Shown here one piece after another: positions 9,457 to 18,699 of a DNA stretch of 64,000 nucleotides. The DNA lies in contig NZ_WHOA01000125.1 in NCBI RefSeq assembly GCF_013141715.1, positions 1 through 64,000 of the forward strand, read 5' to 3'. Every line of letters starts with the position of its first letter. Positions within the stretch are counted from its first letter, which is position 1. This stretch comes from Paenibacillus phytorum. Lineage in GTDB: Bacteria > Bacillota > Bacilli > Paenibacillales > NBRC-103111. The position numbers and the translations under genes are program-made. The notes below the pieces were generated by a model. The model ran no database searches. It saw only the letters and a program-made list of their open reading frames with translations, and had not been told where the DNA came from.

Positions 9457-10274
9457 CCCATCGATTACAAAATACCTTCGTGTATGTACTGCTTGTCGTA
9501 TTCGCTGCACTCGTTCTGTATCCTATTTTCTATACGTTTACCGCAGCATTCATGACACCGGAGGAAGCATCGGCCTATCCGCCCCGCTTCTGGCCGAGCA
9601 GCTTGTATATCGGCAGTATAGTCGCCGTGTTCCAATTAGTCCCCATCGGCAAATTTATAGCCAACAGCTTGGTCGTCTCGATTATCATTACCGCTGGACA
9701 GCTCATTACATCCAGCATGGCCGCTTACGCCTTTGCTAACATTCGTTTCAAGGGTAAAGCTATCTTCTTCGCGATATTCATGGCCACCATGATGATTCCA
9801 TGGGAAGTCACCATCATTCCCAACTATTTGACGGTCAAAAAGTGGGACTGGCTCGATAGCATTCAGGGCTTAACCGTTCCATTCCTGGCGACTGCTTTCG
9901 GCACTTTCCTGCTGCGCCAATTTTTCTTACAGCTGCCTAAGGAGCTGTTCGAAGCAGCACGAATTGATGGCTGTGGGCACTTCCGCTGCTTTTTCCGAAT
10001 TGTGCTGCCCCTAGGCCGCCCGGCACTTGCAACGCTAGCCGTCTATGCGTTCCTAAACTCGTGGAACATGTATTTATGGCCGCTTCTCATTACGAACAGC
10101 GAAGAAATGCGAACGGTTCAGATTGGCATCGCCATGCTTCAATTCGAAGAATTAACCGTTTGGAACTTGGTTCTAGCAGGCGTAACTATTGTTTTACTGC
10201 CTTCACTATTGCTTTTAGTACTCGGGTTGAAGCAGCTCGTTCGAGGGCTTACTGCTGGTGCTGTGAAAGGTTAG
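9453..10274 (+). CDS. ABC sugar/glycerol-3-phosphate permease, UgpE type
   Basis: Second membrane subunit of the same CUT1 importer (273 residues, six membrane segments), partner of the upstream permease. The EAA loop is LPKELFEAARIDGCGHFRCF. The ATG overlaps the stop of the upstream permease (translational coupling), with AAAGGAATG upstream. No ATP-binding gene lies in the cluster, so a shared MsmX/UgpC-like ATPase elsewhere must energise it. Confidence 0.87.
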   Translation: MTHRLQNTFVYVLLVVFAALVLYPIFYTFTAAFMTPEEASAYPPRFWPSSLYIGSIVAVFQLVPIGKFIANSLVVSIIITAGQLITSSMAAYAFANIRFKGKAIFFAIFMATMMIPWEVTIIPNYLTVKKWDWLDSIQGLTVPFLATAFGTFLLRQFFLQLPKELFEAARIDGCGHFRCFFRIVLPLGRPALATLAVYAFLNSWNMYLWPLLITNSEEMRTVQIGIAMLQFEELTVWNLVLAGVTIVLLPSLLLLVLGLKQLVRGLTAGAVKG

Positions 10275-10369
10275 TCCCCATGTGTGATGGCTGCTCTGTT
10301 CAGCAATACGCTGACCCAGATTTCCATAAATAAAAAATAAAGAAACCAAAAGGGAGAGAAACAAAAAAA

Positions 10370-11761
10370 ATGAAGACATTGAAAATGAGAAGTACTGCTA
10401 TCGCAATTACAGCACTCATGGTGCTATTGACTAGCGCATGCGGCAAAGCTGAACCGACGACATCTGGCAGTACAACAGATACCAAATCATCCGCTTCTCC
10501 TGCTACCGCAGAAACGAAAAAATCAGCTGAACCAGTTAAGGTCATCTGGTGGCACTCGATGAGCGGTGAGCTCGGCAAAGCTGTAGATAAACTTGTAACA
10601 GACTTCAACTCTTCCCAGAAAGATGTTCAAGTAGAAGCTGTTTTTCAAGGCACATACGATGAAAGCTTAAATAAAATGAAAGCATCTATGGATAGCAAAA
10701 GCGGTCCTTCTCTTATTCAAGTATACGAAATCGGTTCCCGTTTCATGATCGATTCCAAGGCTATTACACCAGTTCAAAAGTATGTCGATGCTGATAAATT
10801 CGATCTCACCCAACTAGAAGATAACATTCTGAATTACTATAAATTCGATGGCAAACTGTATTCCATGCCTTTCAACACATCGAATCCGATCCTCTATTAC
10901 AACAAAGACATGTTTAAAGCTGCCGGTCTTGATCCTGAAAAGCCACCAACAACCTTTGAAGACGTTGCCAAGGCTTCTCAAGCATTAAGCAAAGACGGTA
11001 AAGCAGGCGCATCCTTCGCTATCTACGGATGGTTCTTGGAGCAATTCTTTGCTGGACAAGGTGCCGAGTACCTTAATAATGGTAACGGTCGTACGACCGC
11101 AGCTTCGGAATCTATGGTGGGCAGTGAAGCGGGCGTGAAGACTTTGACGTGGTGGAAGCAAATGGTCGACAGCAAAACAGCTACTAACCTAGGACGCAAG
11201 ACAGACGATACGAAGAAAGCGTTCTTGGCTGGACAAGTCGCTATGACATTAGATTCCACAGCCTCACTCCGCGGGATCGTAAGCGGTGCTGACGGTAAAT
11301 TCCAAGTCGGAACCAGCACCCTGCCTAAACCAGCTGATGCGAAGGATGGCGGAGTTGTTGTCGGTGGTGCAAGTCTCTACATCTTAAACAACAAATCCGA
11401 AGCTGAGCAAAAAGGCGCATGGGAGTTCATTAAATTCCTGACAAACCCACAAACACAAGCTTGGTGGCACGTCAACACTGGCTACTTTCCAATTACAAAG
11501 AAAGCTTACGACGAGCAGTTGGTGAAGGATAACCTTGCCAAATATCCGCAATTCCAAACCGCAATTGATCAACTGCATAATACAAAAGCAAATAAAGCCA
11601 CACAAGGTGCAGTAATGGGTGTCTTCCCAGAAGCGCGTCAGCTTGTAGAAACGGCGATCGAAGAAGCTCTTACAGGTAAGAAGGCGCCGAAAGAAGCACT
11701 GGACGCTGCTGCGAAGAGCATCACGGAGAAAATTGCCGCTTATAATAAGACAGTAAAGTAA
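10370..11761 (+). CDS. Extracellular solute-binding lipoprotein, UgpB type
   Basis: Substrate-binding subunit of the importer, 463 residues. It has a lipoprotein signal: basic N-terminus, hydrophobic stretch, lipobox LTSAC near residues 20-24, then an Ala/Ser/Thr-rich linker. The mature part starts KVIWWHSMSGELGKAVDKLV, the family 1 solute-binding fold and close in style to UgpB (WWHSM). AAAGGGAGAG precedes the ATG. It is third in the permease operon, 95 bp after the second permease, and is followed by a strong terminator. The ligand is inferred, not shown. Confidence 0.88.
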   Translation: MKTLKMRSTAIAITALMVLLTSACGKAEPTTSGSTTDTKSSASPATAETKKSAEPVKVIWWHSMSGELGKAVDKLVTDFNSSQKDVQVEAVFQGTYDESLNKMKASMDSKSGPSLIQVYEIGSRFMIDSKAITPVQKYVDADKFDLTQLEDNILNYYKFDGKLYSMPFNTSNPILYYNKDMFKAAGLDPEKPPTTFEDVAKASQALSKDGKAGASFAIYGWFLEQFFAGQGAEYLNNGNGRTTAASESMVGSEAGVKTLTWWKQMVDSKTATNLGRKTDDTKKAFLAGQVAMTLDSTASLRGIVSGADGKFQVGTSTLPKPADAKDGGVVVGGASLYILNNKSEAEQKGAWEFIKFLTNPQTQAWWHVNTGYFPITKKAYDEQLVKDNLAKYPQFQTAIDQLHNTKANKATQGAVMGVFPEARQLVETAIEEALTGKKAPKEALDAAAKSITEKIAAYNKTVK

Positions 11762-11799
11762 CTTGCAAACAACCAGCAGAAAAAGCAATTAGAAAGATA

Positions 11800-11836
11800 A
11801 CTGGCGTCGGGACTACACCGGCGTCAGTTTTTTCGT
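11800..11836 (+). terminator. Terminator of the UgpA-E-B-like operon
   Basis: CTGGCGTCGG ... CCGGCGTCAG stem around GACTACA, then TTTTTTCG, directly after the binding-protein gene. Confidence 0.85.
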
Positions 11837-11837
11837 A

Positions 11838-11871
11838 TAAAAAAAGACCTAACCGATAACAGTTAGATCTT
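11838..11871 (-). terminator. Terminator of the chemoreceptor at 11.9-13.6 kb
   Basis: On the minus strand GATCTAAC ... GTTAGGTC hairpin followed by seven T; it faces the Ugp-like terminator, so the convergent operons are insulated. Confidence 0.8.
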
Positions 11872-11894
11872 AGACTCTTTTAAGCACAAGATAA

Positions 11895-13595
11895 CTACAG
11901 CTTGAACTTAAGGATCAAGTGCTGTAAACTTTCAGCCATACCAGACAGATGTGAGGCGGATGAGGAAATACCTTCCATGGAAACCAACTGCAGATCAGAT
12001 GCGTTGGCTACAGCCTGGGTGTTATCGTTAGCATTTCTAGCAATGGATGCAGTGGAGATAATAGATGCAGTAATTTGCTCGGATGAGGCGGCCATTTGCT
12101 CTGAGATAGCTGAAACCTCTTGAATTTCGTTGTTGATATGCTGAATGGAATCGAGTATAGAGCCGAACTTTTCACTAGTCGTTTCAGCCACAGAGATCCC
12201 TATCGTAACTTCACGAGTAACGGATTGTATGGCTTCTACAGCAAGCCTTGTTACTGATTGAATTTCATGGATTAACGCAGCAATTTCGTTAGCGGATGAA
12301 CTGGATTGTGCAGATAATTTTTTCACTTCATTCGCGACGACCGCGAACCCTCTTCCTCCTGCACCCGCTCTTGCTGCTTCGATGGAGGCATTCAGTGCCA
12401 ATAAATTCGTCTGGGTTGCAATGTCAGATATCATCGATACAATCGCGCCAATTTCCTCTGATCGCTGCCCCAGCCGCCCAACAAATTCTGCCGTTGTGGT
12501 TGCTGAATCTTGAATGAATCCCATTTGAGTAACGACTTGTCGGATAGCTTCATTTCCTTGCTCAGCCTGTGTCGAGGTTTCAACGGACTTTTCCGAAACG
12601 ACGGAAGACGTTTCTGCAATTCGTCCGATTCCTATTGCCATTTCTTCCATCGCCTTAGCTGCTTCCTCTGTACTGATGAGCTGATCGGCGGCCCCTCCAG
12701 CAACTTCCTGAACAGCGGTGGCAACTTGTCTCGAAGAGGCGGCAGTTTGATTAGCACTTGCTGCAAGCTCTTCGGATAAAACAGCGACTTGAGCTGAGGT
12801 TGTTGCCGTTTGCTGTAAAGTTTCCCTCAAATGAACAACCATGTCGTTTGCTGCTTTGGCCAATTGCCCCAACTCATCCTTGCTTCTTACTTTTAAAGGC
12901 TGTACATCTAGTTCCCCTTTGGCTACTTGGACAATATGGGAAGTAACCTTATGTAAGGTTTTGGAAACTAGCAGATGAACACTCACAATGACTGCTACCG
13001 CTGCAAGCAAGCTAAAGATCAACAATAAGGTCAGACCCGTCTTCGCTGAAGAGAAGGCGCCGATTGCTTCATTCGTTGCATGGACGGCCTCGCTATCGTT
13101 GTATATTTTCATTTTGTCAAAGATAGCCTGTATCGTCACATTCAACTCTTCCGCTTGTGCAAGCAATTGCGCAGCCTTAGCGCCATTTTTAGCTTGACTT
13201 GCTTCTAAAGTCTGTTTATTGACGTCTTTAAATTCCTTCCACTTGCCTTTAAATTCATCCAGATTTTTGCGATCTTCCTCCATAACAGCCTTTTTTTCAT
13301 ACTCGGCCAATGTCTGATCGATTTTACGGTATACGAGAGCAATACTGCTTTCCTGTCTGTCTTTACCGGTCTTAAGCGTTTCATCTAGATGCATGACGGT
13401 CAACCGCATGACATGCTCCACCTCGAAATTCAACTCATTGATTAACTCTACGCCCGGCAAAGAGACAGCCGTTATGGAATCAATCCGTTCCTTCATGATA
13501 TTCATTCGATTGATTGAAAATAGAGCCATGATTAGCATTAACACAAAAATGATGGCAATCCCGAGCATGATTTTTTTTCCGACAGATAATCTCAT
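11895..13595 (-). CDS. Methyl-accepting chemotaxis protein
   Basis: A 566-residue chemoreceptor with a first membrane segment at about residues 10-30, a four-helix-bundle-type extracytoplasmic sensor ([11 protein letters not shown]... onward), a second membrane segment near 185-207, a HAMP domain ([14 protein letters not shown]...), and a signalling coiled coil with [20 protein letters not shown]. The ATG is preceded by GAAGGTAG. It begins 38 bp after the PP2C-like gene on the same strand and ends with its own terminator, so it may be the last gene of the sensing and transport operon upstream. Whether it reads the bound state of one of the neighbouring binding proteins is speculation. Confidence 0.92.
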   Translation of the reverse strand: MRLSVGKKIMLGIAIIFVLMLIMALFSINRMNIMKERIDSITAVSLPGVELINELNFEVEHVMRLTVMHLDETLKTGKDRQESSIALVYRKIDQTLAEYEKKAVMEEDRKNLDEFKGKWKEFKDVNKQTLEASQAKNGAKAAQLLAQAEELNVTIQAIFDKMKIYNDSEAVHATNEAIGAFSSAKTGLTLLLIFSLLAAVAVIVSVHLLVSKTLHKVTSHIVQVAKGELDVQPLKVRSKDELGQLAKAANDMVVHLRETLQQTATTSAQVAVLSEELAASANQTAASSRQVATAVQEVAGGAADQLISTEEAAKAMEEMAIGIGRIAETSSVVSEKSVETSTQAEQGNEAIRQVVTQMGFIQDSATTTAEFVGRLGQRSEEIGAIVSMISDIATQTNLLALNASIEAARAGAGGRGFAVVANEVKKLSAQSSSSANEIAALIHEIQSVTRLAVEAIQSVTREVTIGISVAETTSEKFGSILDSIQHINNEIQEVSAISEQMAASSEQITASIISTASIARNANDNTQAVANASDLQLVSMEGISSSASHLSGMAESLQHLILKFKL

Positions 13596-13633
13596 ATATC
13601 AACTACCTTCTATTCATAAAATGGCTGCTCACT

Positions 13634-14491
13634 CTATTCAAATTGAATCCATATCCCTGTCTTATCATCCGACACCTTGAAACGAGGATAACGCAGGCAA
13701 TCCTTATCATCTAATTCAAGATTGAACAACCAATCCGCATAACCGGCCAATGTGCTATTTGTAATGGAAGTAGTTAACTCCTGAATGACGTCAATCGGCT
13801 CGCCTCCGCGTTCTGTATGCGGGAAAAGACCGTCGGTAACAAGCAGCAATGACTTCAACTGAATGCGGTTAATTCTTCCGTATTCGATGAATTCAGCTAG
13901 ATGCGGTTCACCGCTCATAACAGAGTAGCCGGCCATCGTATTCATTTTCGATTTATTTTGCAAAATGATCGGTTTAACGAGTTCCCAAAGGTCCTCTCGC
14001 TTCACAATGCCATTCTCGATGCCTTGCTCCCAAATGTGTTTGGATTCAAGATCAATATGCGCGACCTGATCACGCGAAATCGTCCGAAGCGACCCGTCCT
14101 GATAAACTGCCACGATCATACAATCTCCAACCTGTGCATAATCGATATAGTTATCCTCAATTCGGATGAGAGCGAGCGAACTCGTCCACAAAGCACCTTT
14201 ATCCGATGTATGGATCCCAGCTGCTTCCATTTTCTCCCTCAATCGGATATTAGCTTGAACAACCAGCTGCTTGAGATCCAAATCAGCGACATCCTCCGCT
14301 TGAAGCGACTCCAAATACTGTTTGATCACTTGTGAGGCCAAGTACCCCCCCGTTTCGTTGTTAGGACCCCGAAAGGGATGCAGAGAAGTTGCACCGTCCA
14401 GTACCCCAAATAAATGTAACTGTTCATTGTCAACGAGTGCATCTTCATTCCATTCACCGCTACCCGGTAAGGATATTTTTTCTACATGCAT
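13634..14491 (-). CDS. PP2C-type (PPM family) protein phosphatase-like protein
   Basis: A 285-residue protein built like a minimal PP2C serine/threonine phosphatase. Motifs in order: GEWNEDA (metal-site acidic pair), FGVLDGATS (Asp-Gly of motif 2), SSLALIRIEDNYIDYAQVGD (motif 5 region), LLLVTDGLFPH (metal-binding Asp) and VSDDKTGIWIQ near the C-terminus (final DD motif). All expected metal-site aspartates seem present, so it may be active. It has no membrane segment. It lies between a membrane-anchored solute-binding protein and a chemoreceptor, an unusual setting. GGTGGC lies upstream of the ATG. Its substrate is unknown. Confidence 0.78.
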   Translation of the reverse strand: MHVEKISLPGSGEWNEDALVDNEQLHLFGVLDGATSLHPFRGPNNETGGYLASQVIKQYLESLQAEDVADLDLKQLVVQANIRLREKMEAAGIHTSDKGALWTSSLALIRIEDNYIDYAQVGDCMIVAVYQDGSLRTISRDQVAHIDLESKHIWEQGIENGIVKREDLWELVKPIILQNKSKMNTMAGYSVMSGEPHLAEFIEYGRINRIQLKSLLLVTDGLFPHTERGGEPIDVIQELTTSITNSTLAGYADWLFNLELDDKDCLRYPRFKVSDDKTGIWIQFE

Positions 14492-14532
14492 AGTTGTACG
14501 CCACCTTCATCTCATGTCTGTATATTCTTCGT

Positions 14533-15771
14533 CTATTTGCTAAGCCAAGTCTCGTATTCATCCTCAAAATGCTTTTCCTTCGTATCGTTTGGTTCTTGTT
14601 CTAATTGCTCCAGCATGGATTGGGTGAAGCTCCACCGTTCGAAGTCCATCTTTGCGGGCCTCTTGGCCGAGAACATTCGCACCGAATCAAGAATCATCTT
14701 TTGACTCGCATTCCACTGTCCTTCTTCTTGCAGCTTTAGTAGAACATCGGACCTCGAAGGAATTAAACCGTTGCTGCGCCATAAAGCGTTTTGCGTGTTC
14801 TCATGGATCATATAGGAAATAAAGCTGTTAGCCGCCTTCACTTTGGTTGCTGTTGAATTTAAAACAATCATCCCATCGATGCTAGGCACAATTCCCTGTT
14901 GTTCCAGCCCAGGTAACAACTGGGCATTATATTGGAACTTACCTCCAATATATCGTTCAACAGTCATCAGCTCTTCAGAAGTACTCAGGAATAAACCGAT
15001 TTTCCCATTAATAAAATCACTCGCAGCCCGACGGTGAGTGAGCGGCTTCATAATTTGCAAACTATGAACCCACTTTCCCCACATGGATATAGCGGAATCG
15101 AACTTACCATATTCCTCGGTTTCGCCATGGTTATCCTTTACGTTTAAGCTCTCTAGATACCAAGGCAATTCCTTATCAATAGCAATTCCCCAATGCCCCT
15201 TGATACCTCCGTCGTTCCCAATCAAGTTTGTTTCCATTGCAGCATTCGACACTTCATCCCATCCGGTAAACGAGCCCTTTTGAGAGTTCTTTAACAGTTC
15301 CTCCCGGTAATAAAGCATCGGTATGCTCCCACCAATCGGCACTGCCCAATCCAGATCCGAATAATGAAAAGGCTCGATAAATGTTGACTGCAGCTTCTTC
15401 CATTCCGGTATGGTTAGATTATCTACGGGAAGCACCGCTCCGGCATCCACTAGCTGGGCGATCCCATAATAACTTTTAATTTCAGCAATCTGTGGCGCCG
15501 CATTAGCGGATATTGCCGCCATCAACTCCGTAAATAAAAGATCACTTGAGCGGAAGTATCTCACATCCACATCAATATTCGGATAAGTTTGATGAAACTC
15601 ATTAATAGAGGTTTCCAAGCCTTGACTGTAAACCCAGATGGATAGAGCTGTTCCACGAACAGATTCTCCGCTTGTAGTCGTCGATTTCTTATTATTAAAC
15701 ATATAGGAGGTTGCAACTATAAGGGTCAGTTGTAACGCTATGCCCCAAATTATCCATCTATTTAGCTTCAT
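14533..15771 (-). CDS. Membrane-anchored extracellular solute-binding protein (family 1)
   Basis: A 412-residue solute-binding protein. ATG 15771 follows GGGAGGAACC; upstream in-frame codons to 15837 are rejected. The N-terminus MKLNRWIIWGIALQLTLIVA is a hydrophobic segment without a lipobox cysteine, so the protein is probably held by an uncleaved anchor rather than a lipid. The body resembles maltose-type binding proteins (LSIWVYSQGLETSINEFHQ, IPMLYYREELLKNS, FLSTSEELMTV). It lies downstream of a complete AfuABC-like transporter that has its own binding lipoprotein, and just upstream of the PP2C gene. A sensory rather than transport role is possible. Confidence 0.8.
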   Translation of the reverse strand: MKLNRWIIWGIALQLTLIVATSYMFNNKKSTTTSGESVRGTALSIWVYSQGLETSINEFHQTYPNIDVDVRYFRSSDLLFTELMAAISANAAPQIAEIKSYYGIAQLVDAGAVLPVDNLTIPEWKKLQSTFIEPFHYSDLDWAVPIGGSIPMLYYREELLKNSQKGSFTGWDEVSNAAMETNLIGNDGGIKGHWGIAIDKELPWYLESLNVKDNHGETEEYGKFDSAISMWGKWVHSLQIMKPLTHRRAASDFINGKIGLFLSTSEELMTVERYIGGKFQYNAQLLPGLEQQGIVPSIDGMIVLNSTATKVKAANSFISYMIHENTQNALWRSNGLIPSRSDVLLKLQEEGQWNASQKMILDSVRMFSAKRPAKMDFERWSFTQSMLEQLEQEPNDTKEKHFEDEYETWLSK

Positions 15772-15871
15772 GGTTCCTCCCGGTAAGCTCATCATGACAA
15801 TCTTTTTCATTGTAGCACGACAAGTTCCCGAAATCATGAGCCTTCATGAAAGACGCTTCTCACGCAAACCG

Positions 15872-17539
15872 TTATAATTGCAGCCCCTTCTTGCTAAGCT
15901 TATTAGCTATGATCAAGGAAATTAATGTGGTGAGGGACAGAATCGATGCTAGAGCTGCACCTGTACCGTAGTTAGCGGTAAATACCTCACTGTAAATCGT
16001 CACAGTAATGGTTGCTGTCGCCCCGTAATAAAGAACAATCGTAGAACTTAATTCATTGATGGTCGTGACCCAGCTCAAAATCGCTCCGGACAAAACGCCG
16101 GGTGCCATTAAACGGCCCGTGGTCTTGAAGAATGTCTTCATCGGTGGAACGCCAAGGCTGATTGAAGCTTCTTCTACGCTGCGATCCAATTGATACAGGA
16201 TCGCCGTACTGGAACGAATCGTGTATGGCAGCTTGCGAACCACGTAAGCGATGACCAGAATGACCCATGTCCCCGTTAGCACTACAGGAGGCTTATTAAA
16301 AGCAATAATCATACTGATCCCCAGAACAGTTCCCGGCATGACATAAGGTATCATGATCAAGGAATCGAGCATCGCCGTCAGCTTCGATTTCCTGCGCACC
16401 AACACGTAGGCTACGAGCATCCCCATCACGACCATGATCACGATGGATATTAAGGAGTAGGTATACGTATTCAAGATCGCCTTTGGTACGCGGAACAAAA
16501 TTTCTTTATAACTATCTAAACTAAATCCATTTTGAAATACCGGTCCTTTGGTTTTGATGAAGGAGGTCACAATGACCGTCGCCTGAGGAATAATCGATAC
16601 ACATGCGACCAACAAAGCAAAGCCAGTAAACAGCCATTTCTTCAGCGGCCCCAGTATTTCTACTTTCGGTGTACGCATACCCGTCATCGTATAATTTTTG
16701 CGGGAGACAAAGTATCGTTGAAGAAACAAAATACTCGTAGAACAAATGATAAGGATCACGCTTAACGTACTAGCCATGGCTGGGTTTCCACCCATCTCAC
16801 TGATGAACTGCTCATAAGCTAAGATTGGCAATACCTTGAAACCTTGACCCAGCAGCATCGGCGTACCAAAATCTGCAAACGACGCCATGAAAACCATTAA
16901 TGCGCCAGCTGACAGTGTAGGAAAAATCAACGGAATCGTAACCGTACGCAGCCTGTGGAAGCTTGAACGTCCCAAGCTTTCTGCCGCCTCTTCTAGCGAA
17001 GTGTCAATCGTTTTCAGTGCACCAGAAACATATAAGTAAATATGCGGATAGAACTGAAGTGTAAAGACGAACACAATGCCCTTCCATCCATATATAGAGG
17101 AAAATGGAATCCCAATATCATGCAGGAAGCGTGTTAGAAAGCCGTTATTCCCTAACATCAAAATCCAAGAATAAGCTCCGATAAAAGGAGGGGAAAGTAG
17201 GGACATAATAACAAGAATTTGAATAATGCCTTTAAATTTCACATTGTAGCGAGTAGTGATATACGCGAGAGGAACACCTATTAGGATAGAGAACACAGTA
17301 GTAAGTACGGATACCTTCAAACTGTTCCAGAGCGCACTGTAATAATACTTCAACTTGATGAAATTCGCGTAATTGGCTAATGAGAACATCCCTTGGTCAT
17401 TAAAAAAACTGTTGAACAGCAAGGAGAATAAAGGGTATACGATAAAAGCGAGTAGAAAGAGATACACAAACAATGTCACCCAAGACCAGAAGTCCCATTG
17501 TTTGAAGGAGAACCACCGGCTTCTCTTAACGGCTTGCAC
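15872..17539 (-). CDS. ABC permease, fused-domain FbpB/AfuB type
   Basis: Membrane subunit (555 residues) with two homologous permease halves of about six membrane segments each. EAA loops: DTSLEEAAESLGRSSFHRLR in the first half and DRSVEEASISLGVPPMKTF in the second. Such fused permeases serve ferric iron, hexose phosphates (AfuB) or phosphoglycerate (PgtB-like). The likely start is GTG 17539, because AAGGAGG lies 9 bases upstream; ATG codons at 17569/17566 lie upstream of that site. With the GTG start it overlaps the ATPase gene by 14 bp. Confidence 0.87.
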   Translation of the reverse strand: MQAVKRSRWFSFKQWDFWSWVTLFVYLFLLAFIVYPLFSLLFNSFFNDQGMFSLANYANFIKLKYYYSALWNSLKVSVLTTVFSILIGVPLAYITTRYNVKFKGIIQILVIMSLLSPPFIGAYSWILMLGNNGFLTRFLHDIGIPFSSIYGWKGIVFVFTLQFYPHIYLYVSGALKTIDTSLEEAAESLGRSSFHRLRTVTIPLIFPTLSAGALMVFMASFADFGTPMLLGQGFKVLPILAYEQFISEMGGNPAMASTLSVILIICSTSILFLQRYFVSRKNYTMTGMRTPKVEILGPLKKWLFTGFALLVACVSIIPQATVIVTSFIKTKGPVFQNGFSLDSYKEILFRVPKAILNTYTYSLISIVIMVVMGMLVAYVLVRRKSKLTAMLDSLIMIPYVMPGTVLGISMIIAFNKPPVVLTGTWVILVIAYVVRKLPYTIRSSTAILYQLDRSVEEASISLGVPPMKTFFKTTGRLMAPGVLSGAILSWVTTINELSSTIVLYYGATATITVTIYSEVFTANYGTGAALASILSLTTLISLIIANKLSKKGLQL

Positions 17540-18626
17540 GGTAGACCGCCTCCTTGCCGCTTTCATCAAACATCGTTGCTTTATCTAGCTGTAAATTCAC
17601 ATAAACAACCTGTTTCACCTTACGCAGCTGATGGGGTTCTACAGCATGCTCTTGAACGTCGATCACAAAACCATTTGGAAGCTCGATTAAATAGCTTACT
17701 TTTTCGCCAAGGAAAGTAACGGACTCGACAGTACCTCGAATCAAATTCTCGCCTGTGTTCTCGGACTCAAGCCGAATACGCTCGGGACGCAGAGAGAACA
17801 GCGATTTTCCTTCGTACGGCTTCAAAAGAGGCAGTCGGAAGGACGTTCCAAGAAGTTGAATCTCCGCTTCGTTTTGATTGCTTTTACTGCCGCGGCACTC
17901 AGCCTCAATAAAGTTCGATGTACCGATAAAGTTGGCTACAAATTGGTTAGCTGGATAGGCATAAATGTCCTCAGGAGGAGCAATTTGTTGAATGATACCT
18001 TCGCTCATTACGGCAATGCGGTCGGAAACAGCCAATGCTTCTTCCTGATCATGCGTCACATAAATCGTTGTAATGTTCAGTTCCTTTTGCAATCTCCGGA
18101 TGTCCGATCTCATCTTGATGCGTAATTTGGCGTCAAGGTTGGACAAAGGTTCGTCCATTAACAGCAAGCCTGGACGGATAACGATAGCCCGTGCCAATGC
18201 AATACGCTGCTGCTGACCGCCGCTCATATTAGAAGGAACACGATCTCGCAAGTGCTGCAGCTGAACCATCTCCAACGCTTCCATTACGCGCTGTTCCGTT
18301 TCTTTCTTATTCACATTCCGAGCCTTTAATCCATAAGCCACATTTTCAAACACGGTCATATGTGGAAAAATCGCATAGTTTTGAAAAACCATCCCAATGT
18401 TTCTTTCATGCGTCGGCACATCATTTATCTTACGATCGCCGAAGTAAATATCGCCTTCTTCTTGACGATAGAAGCCTGCAATTGTCCGCAGCAGCGTTGT
18501 TTTTCCGCATCCGCTTGGTCCAAGTAAGGTGAAGAATTCCCCTTCTTGGATGGTTAAATGAGCATCATTGACCGCCTTGGCGGTTCCGAAATATTTGGTC
18601 ACGTGGTCAAAGACGATTTTTTGCAT
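17526..18626 (-). CDS. ABC transporter ATP-binding protein, FbpC/AfuC/PotA type
   Basis: Energises the adjacent fused permease. 366 residues: Walker A GPSGCGKTT at 36-44, Q-loop in MVFQNYAIFPH, signature SGGQQQR, Walker B LLLMDEPLSNLDAK, H-loop YVTHDQEEA, and a C-terminal TOBE-like regulatory domain (FSLRPERIRLE onward). ATG 18626 follows CGGAGG. It lies between the binding-protein gene (with a hairpin terminator in between) and the permease gene, which it overlaps. Confidence 0.92.
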   Translation of the reverse strand: MQKIVFDHVTKYFGTAKAVNDAHLTIQEGEFFTLLGPSGCGKTTLLRTIAGFYRQEEGDIYFGDRKINDVPTHERNIGMVFQNYAIFPHMTVFENVAYGLKARNVNKKETEQRVMEALEMVQLQHLRDRVPSNMSGGQQQRIALARAIVIRPGLLLMDEPLSNLDAKLRIKMRSDIRRLQKELNITTIYVTHDQEEALAVSDRIAVMSEGIIQQIAPPEDIYAYPANQFVANFIGTSNFIEAECRGSKSNQNEAEIQLLGTSFRLPLLKPYEGKSLFSLRPERIRLESENTGENLIRGTVESVTFLGEKVSYLIELPNGFVIDVQEHAVEPHQLRKVKQVVYVNLQLDKATMFDESGKEAVYRASR

Positions 18627-18649
18627 GTTATTTACCTCCGATGTCTAAG

Positions 18650-18683
18650 AAAAAGGTGCCTAGACCGTTAAAGTAAGGCACCG
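18650..18683 (-). terminator. Internal attenuating terminator between binding-protein and ATPase genes
   Basis: On the minus strand GGTGCCTTA ... TAGGCACC forms a stem followed by TTTTTC. It lies inside the operon, after the solute-binding gene and before the ATPase. Such partial terminators usually leave the binding protein in excess over the membrane complex. Confidence 0.75.
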
Positions 18684-18699
18684 CTCATTTGATCAAATC

